The position numbers and the translations under genes are program-made. From NCBI GenBank assembly GCA_036273735.1, contig DASUHA010000106.1, positions 1-64,000 on the forward strand: a stretch of 64,000 nt of DNA. The letters are read 5' to 3'. The notes under the pieces are model-generated. The model saw only the letters and a program-made list of their open reading frames with translations. It was not told the origin of the DNA and searched no databases. This document shows positions 63,252 to 64,000 of the stretch, piece by piece. The first letter of the stretch is position 1. Each line of letters starts with the position of its first letter. The stretch is from 13-2-20CM-66-19 sp036273735 (GTDB taxonomy: Bacteria; Pseudomonadota; Gammaproteobacteria; Steroidobacterales; Steroidobacteraceae).

Positions 63252-64000
63252 TCAGGCCACGGTCAGCGCGCGCAGCGCAGCAATCCGCTCATCGAGCGGC
63301 GGATGGCTCATGAAGAGACGCTGCAGACCACGGGCCACGGGACCCGAGGTGATGCCGAACGAGGCGAACTGGTGCGAAGGCAGCGGCTCGTGCGCCCGCT
63401 TGAGCGCCTCGAGCGCCGCGATCATGTTGGGAATGCCCGCAAGGTGGGCGCCGCCCCGATCGGCGCGGAACTCCCGCCAGCGGGAGAAAGCCATGACGAT
63501 CATGTTGGCGAGGATCCCGAGCAGGATCTGCGAGGCGATGACACAGAGGAAGTAGGCCGGCCCGCGCCCGTCCTCGGAGCGAAAGAGCGTGCGGTCCACG
63601 AGGTTGCCGATGATGCGCGACAGGAAGATCACGAAGGTGTTGACCACGCCCTGGATGAGAGTCAGCGTGACCATGTCGCCGTTGGCGACGTGAGTCAGCT
63701 CATGCCCGAGAACCGCCTCGATCTCCTGCTCGTTCATCGTGGCAAGGAGGCCGGTGCTGACGGCCACGAGCGCGCCGTTACGACTGTAACCGGTGGCGAA
63801 GGCGTTGGGCTCCGGTGAATCGAACACCCCGACCTCCGGCATCCCGACACCCGCGGCCTGCGCCAGCCGCGCGACGAGGCTCACCAGCCACTGCTCCGTC
63901 CGGGTGGTCGGCTGGCCGATGACCCTGACGCCCATGGCGGTGCGGGCCATCCACTTGGACATGAGGAGGGATACGAACGCACCGCCGAAGCCGAACACGG
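63252..64000 (-). CDS. htpX: HtpX membrane metalloprotease, 3' part (start beyond the window)
   Basis: The visible 248 codons match HtpX from FGFGGAFVSLLMSKWMARTAMG through the zinc site GHELTHVANGD (HExxH), LIQGVVNTFVIFLSRIIGNLV and REFRADRGGAHLAG (Glu/Asp ligand) to MSHPPLDERIAAL. The N-terminal membrane helices (about 40-45 residues compared with E. coli) must lie past 64000. It degrades damaged membrane proteins. Confidence 0.95.
   Translation of the reverse strand, partial: VFGFGGAFVSLLMSKWMARTAMGVRVIGQPTTRTEQWLVSLVARLAQAAGVGMPEVGVFDSPEPNAFATGYSRNGALVAVSTGLLATMNEQEIEAVLGHELTHVANGDMVTLTLIQGVVNTFVIFLSRIIGNLVDRTLFRSEDGRGPAYFLCVIASQILLGILANMIVMAFSRWREFRADRGGAHLAGIPNMIAALEALKRAHEPLPSHQFASFGITSGPVARGLQRLFMSHPPLDERIAALRALTVA

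Overview
This is a GC-rich window from a bacterial chromosome. It looks gammaproteobacterial, most like the Steroidobacter/Nevskia/Xanthomonas side of the class. The basis is HtpX, TypA and TesB/FNR genes of proteobacterial type, Gram-negative envelope genes (RND pump, lipoproteins, PBP4), a DUF6491 lipoprotein, and a GlgE/TreXYZ cluster of the kind seen in Xanthomonas and Pseudomonas. The assignment to order is inference. There is no phage, IS or CRISPR signal. One tRNA is present.

Layout. (1) 70-6494: three exported proteins in a row: a cyanophycinase-like S51 peptidase carrying a decayed beta-lactamase-like C-terminus, an S10 carboxypeptidase and a large VPS10/BNR beta-propeller protein. 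(2) 6729-8373: a PadR repressor with a promoter-overlapping dyad, followed by a PspC membrane protein. (3) 8420-12326: a metal-response island. A MerR gene faces a merT-led operon (MerT, CxxC lipoprotein, GDCCVxC protein, small membrane protein) across a textbook 19-bp-spacer mer promoter, but there is no merA or merP. Next comes an RcnR/FrmR-type repressor, the CDF exporter DmeF and a YnfA-like protein. (4) 12511-20653: methyltransferase, exported unknown, DUF3830, Tat-type amidase, secreted alpha/beta hydrolase, and an EamA exporter divergent from an Lrp regulator. (5) 20687-22202: an ECF41 sigma factor and its carboxymuconolactone decarboxylase-family partner, each preceded by an exact TGTCACA-N16-CGTC promoter. 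(6) 22267-28868: a divergent endonuclease III-like protein, small proteins, tRNA-Arg(ACG) with a truncated S9-peptidase remnant beside it, a REC-histidine kinase, PBP4 and an APC permease. (7) 28886-33264: an RND efflux pump and its adaptor. (8) 33521-37527: a NYN-LOTUS protein with a tandemly repeated 3' end, an XRE regulator coupled to GTP cyclohydrolase I, a hairpin-rich intergenic stretch, and TypA. (9) 37720-55542: carbohydrate metabolism: an (alpha/alpha)6-barrel glycosidase and ABC exporter, then the operon glgB-glgE-treS/mak-treX-treZ-treY on the minus strand. (10) 55572-64000: glycerophosphodiesterase, a long inverted-repeat element, a GGDEF-EAL protein, ferredoxin-NADP reductase with TesB, a FAD-linked oxidase, and the 3' part of htpX.

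How the genes work together. The clearest system is the alpha-glucan/trehalose operon. TreS-maltokinase turns trehalose into maltose-1-phosphate, GlgE polymerises it, and GlgB branches the glucan. TreX, TreY and TreZ can return glucan ends to trehalose, so all enzymes of a closed loop are co-transcribed. The most unusual findings are the mer-type locus without a reductase, the double ECF41 promoter, the cyanophycinase/beta-lactamase pseudo-enzyme fusion, and the endonuclease III homologue that appears to lack its catalytic residues.
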